45,110 nucleotides of DNA from a virus, in IMG/VR virus record IMGVR_UViG_3300035670_012729, positions 1-45,110 of that record; one strand, written 5' to 3'. The translations under genes were made by a program, and so were the position numbers. Positions 1-8,431 of the stretch are shown here, piece after piece. Position 1 is the first letter of the stretch. Each line of letters opens with the position of its first letter. The notes beneath the pieces are model-generated. The model was not told where the DNA came from. It saw only the letters and a list, made by a program, of their open reading frames with translations, and did not search any database.

Positions 1-1355
1 CCACAACGGCTATCGGCACAGAGGCAGGCAATATCTGGACAGCAATCAGCAGTAAAATCGGTGTCGACACCAAAATGACCAACGCCTATAACTGGGGTAC
101 AGGTCTGATGGGCGAACTCGGGAAAGGCGTAGCTTCCACCACAACGGCTATCGGCACAGAGGCAGGCAATATCTGGACAGCAATCAGCAGTAAAATCGGT
201 GTCGACACCAAAATGACCAACGCCTATAACTGGGGTACAGGTCTGATGGGCGAACTCGGGAAAGGAATCGCTTCCACCACAACGGCCATCGGCACAGAGG
301 CAGGTAATATCTGGACAGCAATCAGCAGCAAAATCGGTATCGACACCAAACTGACAAATGCCTATAACTGGGGCACTGGCCTGATGGGCGAACTGGGCAA
401 AGGAATCGCCTCCACCACAACGGCCATCGGCACAGAGGCAGGTAATATCTGGACAGCAATCAGCAGCAAAATCGGTGTCGCCACCAAAATGACCAACGCC
501 TACAACTGGGGTACAGGTCTGATGGGCGAACTCGGGAAAGGCGTAGCTTCCACCGTAACGGCTATCGGCACAGAGGCAGGTAATATCTGGACAGCAATCA
601 GCAGCAAAATCGGTATCGACACCAAACTGACAAATGCCTATAACTGGGGCACTGGCCTGATGGGCGAACTGGGCAAAGGAATCGCCTCCACCACAACGGC
701 CATCGGCACAGAGGCAGGTAATATCTGGACAGCAATCAGCAGCAAAATCGGTGTCGCCACCAAAATGACCAACGCCTACAACTGGGGTACAGGTCTGATG
801 GGCGAACTCGGGAAAGGCGTAGCTTCCACCGTAACGGCTATCGGCACAGAGGCAGGTAATATCTGGACAGCAATCAGCAATGTATTGGGGACAGCAAAAT
901 TCGAAGGAATCGGCTCAGGAATTCTGGCCGGTATCCAAACAGGAGTTGCCTCCAAAATCGTAGAATTGACAGGATATATCACTGGCGGTATGCAAGCTAT
1001 CGTCGATGCAGTAAAACGTATTTTCAATATCAGATCTCCATCCCGGGTCATGGCCGATATCGGTGCAAATCTCATGATCGGCATGGAGCGAGGCATGATC
1101 AATAATATTCCTGGCGTCATCAACGCGGCTCAATTGATGGCAGCTGGTGTGTTGGGTGTGGCCAACGGCATGTCGCTCAGCCCTTCGATGGCATTGTCTG
1201 CATCGGCGATGGGCTCTGCATCCACTGGCAATATCATCCGGCCCAGCGTCACCAACAACGCCACATACAATCTCAATTATCAGACAATGCAGTCGGCCGG
1301 CAGTGTGCAGCAGGATGTTGAGCTGCTCAACCTGCTCTATGGAGGAGCGGTGTAA
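1..1355 (+). CDS. Tail tape measure protein, C-terminal part (5' truncated by window edge)
   Basis: The reading frame is already open at base 3 and runs to the TAA at 1353-1355, so this is the 3' part of a gene cut by the window edge. It holds about six copies of a 46-residue Gly/Trp repeat (core NWGTGLMGELGKG). A non-repetitive tail of about 155 residues follows, containing RSPSRVM near base 1035, a motif common near the C-terminus of phage tape measure proteins. Tape measure proteins fill the tail tube and set tail length. The 5' part of such a gene runs off the other end of the window (41993-45110), so both are probably one gene. The stop overlaps the next ATG by one base (TAATG), as expected in a late tail operon. 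Confidence 0.85.
   Translation, partial: TTAIGTEAGNIWTAISSKIGVDTKMTNAYNWGTGLMGELGKGVASTTTAIGTEAGNIWTAISSKIGVDTKMTNAYNWGTGLMGELGKGIASTTTAIGTEAGNIWTAISSKIGIDTKLTNAYNWGTGLMGELGKGIASTTTAIGTEAGNIWTAISSKIGVATKMTNAYNWGTGLMGELGKGVASTVTAIGTEAGNIWTAISSKIGIDTKLTNAYNWGTGLMGELGKGIASTTTAIGTEAGNIWTAISSKIGVATKMTNAYNWGTGLMGELGKGVASTVTAIGTEAGNIWTAISNVLGTAKFEGIGSGILAGIQTGVASKIVELTGYITGGMQAIVDAVKRIFNIRSPSRVMADIGANLMIGMERGMINNIPGVINAAQLMAAGVLGVANGMSLSPSMALSASAMGSASTGNIIRPSVTNNATYNLNYQTMQSAGSVQQDVELLNLLYGGAV
75..890 (+). repeat. 138-bp tandem repeats in tape measure gene
   Basis: About six units of exactly 138 bp (46 codons) start at 75, 213, 351, 489, 627 and 765, with another partial unit at the window edge. 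Units 3 and 5 share one variant (GIASTTT, VATK) and units 4 and 6 another (GVASTVT). The last four units therefore look like a recently duplicated 276-bp dimer. The period is a multiple of three, so changes in copy number keep the frame. Confidence 0.93.
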
Positions 1356-3064
1356 TGGCACAGACATGGTCGGTGATTCGTGGCGATGTCGAGACGCAGA
1401 TTAGTGGTGGGACATTGTCCTACCGTGTTGCCGCCACAAATATCGGTGCTCCTCCAAAACGGACAATTGCAACGCGCGGCGTGTTTCAAAATGGTCAGAG
1501 TTTTTACGGCTTCCGCTACAGCAAACGTATTTTGTCGTTGGTATTTTTTGTTGACGCAGCGAGTCTGGCGCTGGCAGATGCCATGCGTGATGACATCTAC
1601 GAATTATGGCGTGGTATCGAAGGGGAGACAGTGACGCTCAAAGTCGTGCGAGACGACGGTTCTGTCAGATTGATTGATGGTGAAGTCGTCAATGTCATTG
1701 ATTTCCCAGATGCGGTGGGCGACCGGTATGGTGCTTCGCAACGATTCGCTGTGCAGCTGGAGTGTCATAATCCGTTCTGGCGTGGTCAGTCGCTGGTGGT
1801 AAAAAACATCACTGTCAATGGCACCAGCACGCTGACATATGATGGGCAATATCCGACCGAACCTATCATCAATATTGTCGGGCCGATTGCAAATCCCGTG
1901 TTGACGCAGGTGGCCACTGGTAAAAAAATTGACTTCACCGGAACAACTATTGCCGCTGGAGACAATTACCAAATTGATACTAGATATGGCTACAAAACCG
2001 TGCTCGATAGTTTTTTGACGAGTCGCATTGCTAACCTGACTAGCGACAGTAATCTGGCCGATTTCACTCATGAAGAATTTCCGGATACTTTGAATCAACA
2101 ATGGTCGGCTATTGCGGCAACTGAAGCCAATCTTTGGGCCTCGGTTAAATATGGCAATGGCGTTTGGGTAGCAGTAGCAATTACTGGTACAAATCGTGTC
2201 ATGCGCAGCACGGACGATGGTGCGACATGGTCGGCTGTAGCAGCGGCTGAAGCAAATGAATGGTACTCGGTCGCGTATGGTAACGGCGTTTGGGTGGCAG
2301 TTGCTGGGACTGGCACGAATCGTGTCATGCGCAGCACGAATGATGGCGTGACTTGGACGGCCGTGGTCGCTGCCGAGGCGAACACGTGGGTATCAGTCGC
2401 GTATGGTAATGGCGTTTGGGTGGCAGTTGCTGGGACCGGCACGAACCGGGTTATGCGCAGCACGGACGATGGTGCGACATGGTCGGCGGTAGCGGCAGCC
2501 GCTGCAAATGAATGGGAATCGGTGGCGTATGGGAATGGCGTATGGGTGGCAGTTGCACAGACTGGTACGAACCGTGTAATGCGCAGCACGGACGATGGTG
2601 CGACATGGTCGGCCGTGGTTACCACAGACACAAACGCATGGCAATCAATTGCATATGGCAATAATATTTGGGTAGCTGTAGCCAGTTTAGGTACAAACCG
2701 AGTAATGCGTAGCATAGATGACGGTATAACATGGACGGCAGTGCCCGCCGCTGATGATTTTGCGGCTTGGTGGTCAATTGCATATGCCGATAATATCTGG
2801 GTAGCAGTAGCAGCATTTTTAGGCGTAAAAAAATCAATGTATAGCTTGAATGATGGAATTTCATGGAAAGCTTTAACTGTTGCCGAAAATAATCAATGGA
2901 GATCGGTTGCTAGTGGGAATTATGTATGGATAGCGGTATCAACTAGTGGAACGAATCGTATTATGCGTAACGAAAACAAACTTGATTATACGTTTACTGG
3001 AACCGGAACAACTTCTGCTACAACAGTTACAATGACATACAACGATTTGTTTTTGGGTATCTAA
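1355..3064 (+). CDS. Distal tail protein with inserted seven-blade propeller, copy 1
   Basis: Residues 1-245 have the layout of a siphovirus distal tail (Dit) protein: an N-terminal ring-type domain followed by a galectin-like segment starting near ECHNPFW. Seven repeats of about 42 residues follow from base 2102, each with the pattern W-S-A-V, then V-A-Y-G-N-G-V-W-V-A-V, then T-N-R-V-M-R-S-T-D-D-G. These resemble BNR/sialidase-type beta-propeller blades, and seven is a usual number for a closed propeller. The C-terminus returns to a short strand-rich segment ending FLGI, shared with the next gene. Dit forms the baseplate hub at the tail tip; the propeller is probably a carbohydrate-binding adhesin. 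The start ATG overlaps the upstream stop. The 569-residue length far exceeds a plain Dit because of the insertion. Confidence 0.75.
   Translation: MAQTWSVIRGDVETQISGGTLSYRVAATNIGAPPKRTIATRGVFQNGQSFYGFRYSKRILSLVFFVDAASLALADAMRDDIYELWRGIEGETVTLKVVRDDGSVRLIDGEVVNVIDFPDAVGDRYGASQRFAVQLECHNPFWRGQSLVVKNITVNGTSTLTYDGQYPTEPIINIVGPIANPVLTQVATGKKIDFTGTTIAAGDNYQIDTRYGYKTVLDSFLTSRIANLTSDSNLADFTHEEFPDTLNQQWSAIAATEANLWASVKYGNGVWVAVAITGTNRVMRSTDDGATWSAVAAAEANEWYSVAYGNGVWVAVAGTGTNRVMRSTNDGVTWTAVVAAEANTWVSVAYGNGVWVAVAGTGTNRVMRSTDDGATWSAVAAAAANEWESVAYGNGVWVAVAQTGTNRVMRSTDDGATWSAVVTTDTNAWQSIAYGNNIWVAVASLGTNRVMRSIDDGITWTAVPAADDFAAWWSIAYADNIWVAVAAFLGVKKSMYSLNDGISWKALTVAENNQWRSVASGNYVWIAVSTSGTNRIMRNENKLDYTFTGTGTTSATTVTMTYNDLFLGI
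2102..2980 (+). repeat. Seven 126-bp propeller-blade repeats, copy 1
   Basis: Seven consecutive coding units of about 126 bp (42 codons; the sixth is one codon longer), each starting at a Trp codon. The last two or three units are the most diverged. Bases 2453-2553 (around blade 4) are identical to the equivalent bases 1712 bp downstream in the paralogue. Confidence 0.88.
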
Positions 3065-3066
3065 AT

Positions 3067-4773
3067 ATGGCCCAAGCATGGTCAATAATCCGTTGGGATT
3101 CAGAGATAAAAATTAGTGGTGGCACAATATCTTACCGTATATCTTCATCAAATATTGGTGCGCCATTAAAAAGGAACCTTTCCACATCTGGTCCATTTCA
3201 AGATGGAGAATTTTTTGTAGGTTTTCGTTATGACTCTCGGCTCATAACATTGGTATTTTTTGCTGATGCAGCGAGCCTGGCGCTGGCAGATGCCATGCGT
3301 GATGATATTTACGAATTGTGGCGTGGTATTGAGGGCCAGACGGTAACGCTCAAAGTCACGCGCGATGACGGTTCTGTGCGGCTGATTGATGGCGAGGTTG
3401 TCAATGTTGTGGATTTCCCAGATGCGGTCGGTGAGCGGTATGGTGCTTCGCAACGATTCGCTGTGCAACTGGAGTGCCACGATCCGTTCTGGCGTGGTCA
3501 GTCACTGGTGGTAAAAAACATCACTGTCAATGGCACCAGCACGCTGACATATGATGGGCAATATCCGACCGAACCTATCATCAATATTGTCGGGCCGATT
3601 GCAAATCCCGTGTTGACGCAGGTGGCCACTGGTAAAAAAATTGACTTCACCGGAACAACTATTGCCGCTGGAGACAATTACCAAATTGATACCAGATATG
3701 GTTATAAAACCGTGCTCGACGACACTTCAACTAATCGCATCGCCAACCTGACCAGTGACAGTGATTTGGCTGACTTTACGCATGAAACGTTTACCCCGAC
3801 ACTATCCCGACGCTGGTCGGCAGTGGCTGCGGCTGAGGCGAATACATGGCAATCGGTCGCATACGGCAATAGCGTCTGGGTGGCAGTAGCTAGTAGTGGC
3901 ACGAATCGTGTGATGCGCAGCACGGACGATGGTGCGACTTGGTCAGCGGTAGTGGCAGCTGAGGCGAATACCTGGAGGTCGGTTGCCTATGGCAATAGTG
4001 TTTGGGTGGCTGTATCCGGCAGCGGCACGAATCGTGTCATGCGTAGCACGAATGGTGGCGTGACATGGTCGGCTGTAGCAGCGGCTGAATCCAACGCATG
4101 GGAATCGGTCGCATACGGCAATAGTGTTTGGGTGGCAGTGGCCAGCACGGGCACGAATCGTGTCATGCGCAGCACGGACGATGGTGCGACATGGTCGGCG
4201 GTAGCGGCAGCCGCTGCAAATGAATGGGAATCGGTGGCGTATGGGAATGGCGTATGGGTGGCAGTAGCCACCACCGGCACGAACCGTGTCATGCGCAGCA
4301 CGGATGATGGTGCGACATGGTCGGCGGTAGCGGCAGCTGAAGCCAACGCATGGTACTCGGTCGCGTATGGCAACGATGTTTGGGTAGCAGTGGCATACAA
4401 TGGCACAAACCGGGTTATGCGCAGCACAAATGGTGGCTCGACCTGGACGGCTGTGGCAGCAGCTGATGCCAACGAATGGTATGCGGTTTCGTACGGCAAT
4501 GGAGTCTGGGTAGCTATAGCGGGGACTGGTACGAACCGCGTAATGCGCAGCGCGAATGGCGGCGTGACATGGTCGGCTGTGGCCGCAGCTGAGGCAAACA
4601 CGTGGTTGTCAGTCGCATACGGCAATAGTGTCTGGGTGGCGGTTGCACAGACTGGTACAAACCGGGCGATGCGCAGTACAGAGTTTGCTCAGCAATACAC
4701 GCTAACGGGTACGGGAACAACCGGTATTACAGCAGTTGAAATGAAATACAACGACATCTTCCTGGGGATATAA
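3067..4773 (+). CDS. Distal tail protein with inserted seven-blade propeller, copy 2
   Basis: A tandem paralogue of the gene at 1355, of almost equal length (568 residues), with the same order: Dit-like N-terminal half, seven 42-residue Trp-rich blades, and a short C-terminal segment ending FLGI. Conservation is uneven. The first 70 residues differ substantially between the copies, but 188 consecutive bases (3505-3692) are identical to 1793-1980. The blades here are more regular than in copy 1. Two Dit-type subunits could form a mixed hub or act as alternative receptor binders. It starts two bases after the upstream stop and lies in the same operon. Confidence 0.75.
   Translation: MAQAWSIIRWDSEIKISGGTISYRISSSNIGAPLKRNLSTSGPFQDGEFFVGFRYDSRLITLVFFADAASLALADAMRDDIYELWRGIEGQTVTLKVTRDDGSVRLIDGEVVNVVDFPDAVGERYGASQRFAVQLECHDPFWRGQSLVVKNITVNGTSTLTYDGQYPTEPIINIVGPIANPVLTQVATGKKIDFTGTTIAAGDNYQIDTRYGYKTVLDDTSTNRIANLTSDSDLADFTHETFTPTLSRRWSAVAAAEANTWQSVAYGNSVWVAVASSGTNRVMRSTDDGATWSAVVAAEANTWRSVAYGNSVWVAVSGSGTNRVMRSTNGGVTWSAVAAAESNAWESVAYGNSVWVAVASTGTNRVMRSTDDGATWSAVAAAAANEWESVAYGNGVWVAVATTGTNRVMRSTDDGATWSAVAAAEANAWYSVAYGNDVWVAVAYNGTNRVMRSTNGGSTWTAVAAADANEWYAVSYGNGVWVAIAGTGTNRVMRSANGGVTWSAVAAAEANTWLSVAYGNSVWVAVAQTGTNRAMRSTEFAQQYTLTGTGTTGITAVEMKYNDIFLGI
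3814..4683 (+). repeat. Seven 126-bp propeller-blade repeats, copy 2
   Basis: Seven in-frame units with Trp codons at a 126-bp period from 3814. Variation is concentrated at a few residues per blade: those just before the second Trp and those in the loop before T-N-R. The scaffold residues are almost fixed. Confidence 0.88.
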
Positions 4774-4775
4774 TC

Positions 4776-5894
4776 GTGGCTGAAGCGAAATACGTGCTGA
4801 ACGTTTCCAACGCAGCTGGCACACGTCAGTTCATCGTGACTGATTTCACCAGTTTGCAATATCAGCGTGTTGTCAACGATTCCGGGTTGCTCTCGTTTTC
4901 GATACCCGATACACATCCGATGGCACTGACGACGGTGGAGCGTGACTGGCAGGTTGAGGTTATTCGCAGCCGAGCGTCTGACCCTAACATCAGCAATGCA
5001 ATCACGGCCTACACCGATTTTGGTGGATTTCTGCGTGACGAGGAGCGCGTCACTGACCGGGACGGGAAGACGACGGTCACCTATTACGCTGTCGGCTGGA
5101 ATGACCTACTGCGTCGGTCGATTGTCGCGTACAAAGCTGGCGTTAGCAATCGGACCAGTTTCACTTCGGCAAAAGCAGAAACCATCATGAAAACGCTGGT
5201 CACACGCAATGCCACAACATCCGGTACGACGGCTGATGGACGAGATAGAAACGTGCCTACATGGGGTGGCTATGTAACGGTGCAGACTGATGGTGCGACC
5301 GGCACGACACTGGATGTGTTTTCGTCACGCACCAACCTGCTGGAGACATTGCAGCAGATTGCTGATATCGGTGGCGGCGACTTCGACATGGTCAAAACGG
5401 CGGCACGAACATGGCAATTCCGCTGGTACACTGGCCAGCTCGGGACTGACAGATCTGCATCGGTGGTTTTTGCGCTGCAGTATGGCAACATGATCAATCC
5501 AACACTAAGGTACCGGCGGATCGAAGAACGGACTGTTGCGATTGTCGCTGGGCAGGAGGCGGCTGGTGTGCGCGTGGTCGAAACGGTCACCGGCACAAAT
5601 TACAATGCATCGACCAACAGCTACGAAATTTTCGTCGATGGAAGCGATATCACCACCAGTGCCGGGTTGCAGGACCGCGGCGATGCCAGGCTGTATGATT
5701 TGCGTGCCAGAGACGAGCTTAATTTCGATGTCATTCAGACGCCAGGCAGCTTGTACGGGTTGCATTATTTCCTGGGTGACCGGGTTACGGGGTATTTCCA
5801 GGGCGTGTCGGCAACAAAAAAAATCGCAGCGGTATCAATCAGTTTCGACCAGTCCGGGCTAGAAATCGTCCGATTAGAATTGCAGGCAATCTAA
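4776..5894 (+). CDS. Tail protein, siphovirus ReqiPepy6 Gp37-like
   Basis: A 372-residue protein starting at GTG 4776, two bases after the upstream stop. Its N-terminus (FIVTDFTSLQYQRVVNDSG, then SFSIPDTHP) resembles the Gp37-like tail proteins that follow Dit in many siphoviruses and form the baseplate hub or tail-associated part. The remainder has the GDRVTGYF-like end seen in that family. The position directly after Dit and before the fibre supports this. I assign it from remembered sequence pattern and synteny; no enzymatic motif is visible. The stop TAA overlaps the next ATG. Confidence 0.65.
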   Translation: MAEAKYVLNVSNAAGTRQFIVTDFTSLQYQRVVNDSGLLSFSIPDTHPMALTTVERDWQVEVIRSRASDPNISNAITAYTDFGGFLRDEERVTDRDGKTTVTYYAVGWNDLLRRSIVAYKAGVSNRTSFTSAKAETIMKTLVTRNATTSGTTADGRDRNVPTWGGYVTVQTDGATGTTLDVFSSRTNLLETLQQIADIGGGDFDMVKTAARTWQFRWYTGQLGTDRSASVVFALQYGNMINPTLRYRRIEERTVAIVAGQEAAGVRVVETVTGTNYNASTNSYEIFVDGSDITTSAGLQDRGDARLYDLRARDELNFDVIQTPGSLYGLHYFLGDRVTGYFQGVSATKKIAAVSISFDQSGLEIVRLELQAI

Positions 5895-6832
5895 TGATAA
5901 GCCGAGACATCATCCAGCGTTTGCTGGCGATCATCAACGAGACGAGGAGTCGAGTCAACACGCTCGAGTCTAAGGAGAACGTGCTGCTGACGGCGACGCA
6001 GACGCTGACGAACAAAACGTTGACGACGCCCACCATCGGTAACTTCACGAACGCCCAGCACGCCCACACCGACGCAGCCAGTGGCGGCACGATTGCACAT
6101 TCGTCGCTGACTGGCCTGACGACCGGCGACCCACATACGCAATATGCACTGCTCGCAGGGCGCAGTGGTGGACAGAGCCTGAGCGGTGGCACGGCGGCGA
6201 ACGACGACCTGACGCTAGAGGGCACCACAAACGCAACGCGCACGACATCGTATGTCATCATGCAGCCAAATGGTGGCAATGTTGGAATTGGGATAACAGC
6301 TCCTGTAACAATTTTACATGCATATAAAGCAACTGGGTCATCGATTGTAAAGGTGCAAACCGCAGATACAACTTTCTATGCCGCACAAGATGTGCAAAGT
6401 TCATCGGGCGCTGCTGCGTTTTACCATTTTAGTTCATCGTATCCGACAAGCAATCAATATATTGCAAACACAGGTTTGTTAGAGTCAACAACAGGCTCGT
6501 TAAATCTCAGCGCAGCGAGCAACAATAGCATACAATTTTGGACAAACAATCAAGCTTCTCCACGAATGGTTATTCTCGGCGGCGGCAACGTCGGCATTGG
6601 GACGACAAGTCCACAGCGCAAACTGCATGTTGCTGGCACAATCATCGTGGACGGAGACGAAGGGGGATATGTCGGGACTGTCGGATTTACGGACGTCAGT
6701 GATCTGGCGACACGATCTACAGGAGTAGGGACAATCAAATTTGACGATGCAACCAACCGTGACAGTTCAGGATTCATCAAAATTTACATCAGCACAACAG
6801 CCTATTACGTGCCGGTATTTTCTGCAATTTAA
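5894..6832 (+). CDS. Tail fibre protein
   Basis: 312 residues. A predicted N-terminal coiled-coil region (residues 1-30) is followed by LTATQTLTNKTL and GDPHTQYALLAGRSGGQ, motifs typical of phage tail fibre shafts. Two NVGIG-type motifs (NVGIGITAPV and NVGIGTTSPQRKLHVAG) mark repeated fibre segments. The C-terminus (YYVPVFSAI) may be the tip. Bases 6280-6560 are AT-richer than their surroundings, which hints that the segment between the two NVGIG motifs was swapped in. Fibres bind the host surface; this is the last large gene of the tail cluster. Confidence 0.75.
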   Translation: MISRDIIQRLLAIINETRSRVNTLESKENVLLTATQTLTNKTLTTPTIGNFTNAQHAHTDAASGGTIAHSSLTGLTTGDPHTQYALLAGRSGGQSLSGGTAANDDLTLEGTTNATRTTSYVIMQPNGGNVGIGITAPVTILHAYKATGSSIVKVQTADTTFYAAQDVQSSSGAAAFYHFSSSYPTSNQYIANTGLLESTTGSLNLSAASNNSIQFWTNNQASPRMVILGGGNVGIGTTSPQRKLHVAGTIIVDGDEGGYVGTVGFTDVSDLATRSTGVGTIKFDDATNRDSSGFIKIYISTTAYYVPVFSAI

Positions 6833-6834
6833 TT

Positions 6835-7206
6835 ATGAACATCAAACGAAATCCACAGATTGGCGCAACTGATTACCTGCTCCGTTTCGACGACGGAACA
6901 GCAACTTCATTTGATACTGAGCTGGAGGCTCGACGAACAATGGCAAAAACAAACACAGCAAAAGCGGTAGTGAGTGCGGTTCAATCCCTGGCGCCGGCGA
7001 CGGACAGTGCAGCAGCGTTGGAGGCGGAGTATTTTGACATCGGCGGATGGACAAACGACGATGTTGCTGCACTGGGCATCACGGCCGACGACCTGGCGGC
7101 ATGCATCACGCTGCTGCAGCAGGTCAAAGCGCTGATGACCGGTAACGCAACCACCCCTTCTGTCTATCGCACCACTCTTAATCGGGTGCGGCGGGTGTCA
7201 GCATGA
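6835..7206 (+). CDS. Hypothetical protein downstream of tail fibre
   Basis: 123 residues, not recognised. It starts at ATG 6835, two bases after the fibre stop. The N-terminus (residues 1-30) looks beta-rich and the middle is rich in Ala and Asp, with no membrane segment. Its position immediately after the fibre suggests a fibre chaperone or a small virion protein, but the sequence does not show this. The stop overlaps the next start by four bases (ATGA). Confidence 0.6.
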   Translation: MNIKRNPQIGATDYLLRFDDGTATSFDTELEARRTMAKTNTAKAVVSAVQSLAPATDSAAALEAEYFDIGGWTNDDVAALGITADDLAACITLLQQVKALMTGNATTPSVYRTTLNRVRRVSA

Positions 7207-7394
7207 CGACGCTCATTGTGCCGGTGGATGCGATGCGCCGGCTTCTGGCGATGGAACAGGCTGTTGTTGACGCTGCTCGGCGACGAGACGAGTCGGTGCA
7301 ACTGGTGCTGGCTACGCTCGGTGCACCGATGGATTCGAAAATCAACCTGCTGCCCGATGGGACCGGGCAAATCGTCTCCAGCGGCACGCCATGA
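7203..7394 (+). CDS. Small hypothetical protein
   Basis: 63 residues, flanked on both sides by ATGA overlaps with its neighbours, which supports real translation. The N-terminal 35 residues look helical (RRLLAMEQAVVDAARRR). The end (NLLPDGTGQIV) resembles a short beta hairpin. Not recognised. Confidence 0.55.
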   Translation: MTTLIVPVDAMRRLLAMEQAVVDAARRRDESVQLVLATLGAPMDSKINLLPDGTGQIVSSGTP

Positions 7395-8236
7395 CCTATA
7401 CGCTGCATCGCCTCAACGACCTCGTGCTGCGCATCGAAGCGCGTGCACGGGCAGACTGGGAGCAATGGTTTCTCGTCGCGTCGGATGTGCATCTGGACAA
7501 TCCGCATTGTGACCGGGCGCTGTTGCGTGCCCATCTGGACGAGGCGATGCAGCGTGGCGCTGGCATCGTGCTGCTGGGCGATACGCTCGACTTGATGCAG
7601 GGGCGAGACGACTCACGGCGAGACGGCGGGTCGATGAAACCGCAATATCTGATTGACTATGTGGACCAGGTGCTGGCGGATGCCAGCACTTTTTTTGCTC
7701 CATATCGGGAGCGAATTGTCATGATCAGCGAGGGCAACCACGAGTCTTCGGTGCGAAAACGGCTGGGCACCAACCCGACCAAGCGGCTGGCCGAGTCACT
7801 GGGCGTCCAGTGCATGCCCTATTCTGGCTGGCTGATGTTCCGGGTCGTGCGCGACGAGCGAGGGCGCAGCACGCACAACACGATTCGCTGCTACTACCAT
7901 CATGGCTCAGGAGGTGGCGGGGCTGTCACTCGTGGCGTCATCCAGACCAACCGTCGTGCGGCGATGGTCGATGGCGCCCACATCATGCTGAGTGGGCATA
8001 TCCACGAATCGTGGGTGCTGTGGACGCCCAGGGCAGCGGTCAACACGCAGGGCACCCCGCACGTAATAGACCAGTTGCATGTATCAACTGGCACGTACAA
8101 AGACGAATTTTCTGTGGGTGAGGGCTACCACGTGGAGCGGGGGCGTCCACCAAAACCGCTGGGCGGCATGTGGCTACGGCTGTGGTTCGACGCGCGGACG
8201 CATGGCAGCATCCGCTATGATGCGACCCGGGCCTAG
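7391..8236 (+). CDS. Calcineurin-like metallophosphoesterase
   Basis: 281 residues with the ordered metal-binding motifs of the calcineurin-like phosphoesterase fold: DVHLD (about residue 32), GDTLD (about 59), GNHES (about 114) and GHIHE (about 200). The enzyme should be a two-metal phosphomonoesterase, phosphodiesterase or nuclease. The substrate cannot be read from the sequence. In phages such genes occur near replication or as host-takeover functions; here it is the last gene of the tail operon. It overlaps the convergent RHH gene by four bases at its end. Confidence 0.85.
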   Translation: MTYTLHRLNDLVLRIEARARADWEQWFLVASDVHLDNPHCDRALLRAHLDEAMQRGAGIVLLGDTLDLMQGRDDSRRDGGSMKPQYLIDYVDQVLADASTFFAPYRERIVMISEGNHESSVRKRLGTNPTKRLAESLGVQCMPYSGWLMFRVVRDERGRSTHNTIRCYYHHGSGGGGAVTRGVIQTNRRAAMVDGAHIMLSGHIHESWVLWTPRAAVNTQGTPHVIDQLHVSTGTYKDEFSVGEGYHVERGRPPKPLGGMWLRLWFDARTHGSIRYDATRA

Positions 8237-8376
8237 TACCCTCGGGCTGTCAGGTAGTCGTCCAGTGCTGCCAACCACACCTGCGTGATGGTGTAGCCGC
8301 TGGTGTCGATGTACTTCCGAAGCCGCTCCATCATTTCGATGGGCAGCCGTATGTTTTTTTGCTGTGCGTTTTGCAT
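8233..8376 (-). CDS. Small ribbon-helix-helix (RHH) DNA-binding protein
   Basis: 47 residues starting at ATG 8376, preceded by GGAG seven bases upstream; the longer open frame upstream lacks a ribosome site and crosses a terminator. The pattern (KNIRLPIEMMERLRKYIDTSG, then TQVWLAALDDYL) is a beta strand plus two helices of a CopG/Arc-type dimeric repressor. It lies just downstream of a terminator-like hairpin, so it may be expressed by read-through. It overlaps the convergent phosphoesterase gene by four bases. Confidence 0.7.
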   Translation of the reverse strand: MQNAQQKNIRLPIEMMERLRKYIDTSGYTITQVWLAALDDYLTARGY

Positions 8377-8390
8377 TTTTTTCTCCACAG

Positions 8391-8423
8391 AAAAGGCGGC
8401 CACCTTTCTCCAGATGGCCGCCT
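8391..8423 (-). terminator. Intrinsic terminator after Csx16-like gene
   Basis: A perfect 9-bp stem (AGGCGGCCA 8394-8402 with TGGCCGCCT 8415-8423) and 12-nt loop, followed on the minus strand by TTTT. It lies between the Csx16-like gene and the RHH gene. The short U-run suggests partial termination. Confidence 0.6.
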
Positions 8424-8431
8424 GACTAAAT

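Noticed and set aside
2095-2715. Long minus-strand frames opposite the propeller repeats
   Set aside because: They follow from the codon bias of the repeated blades and have no start signals; the same occurs opposite the tape measure repeats.
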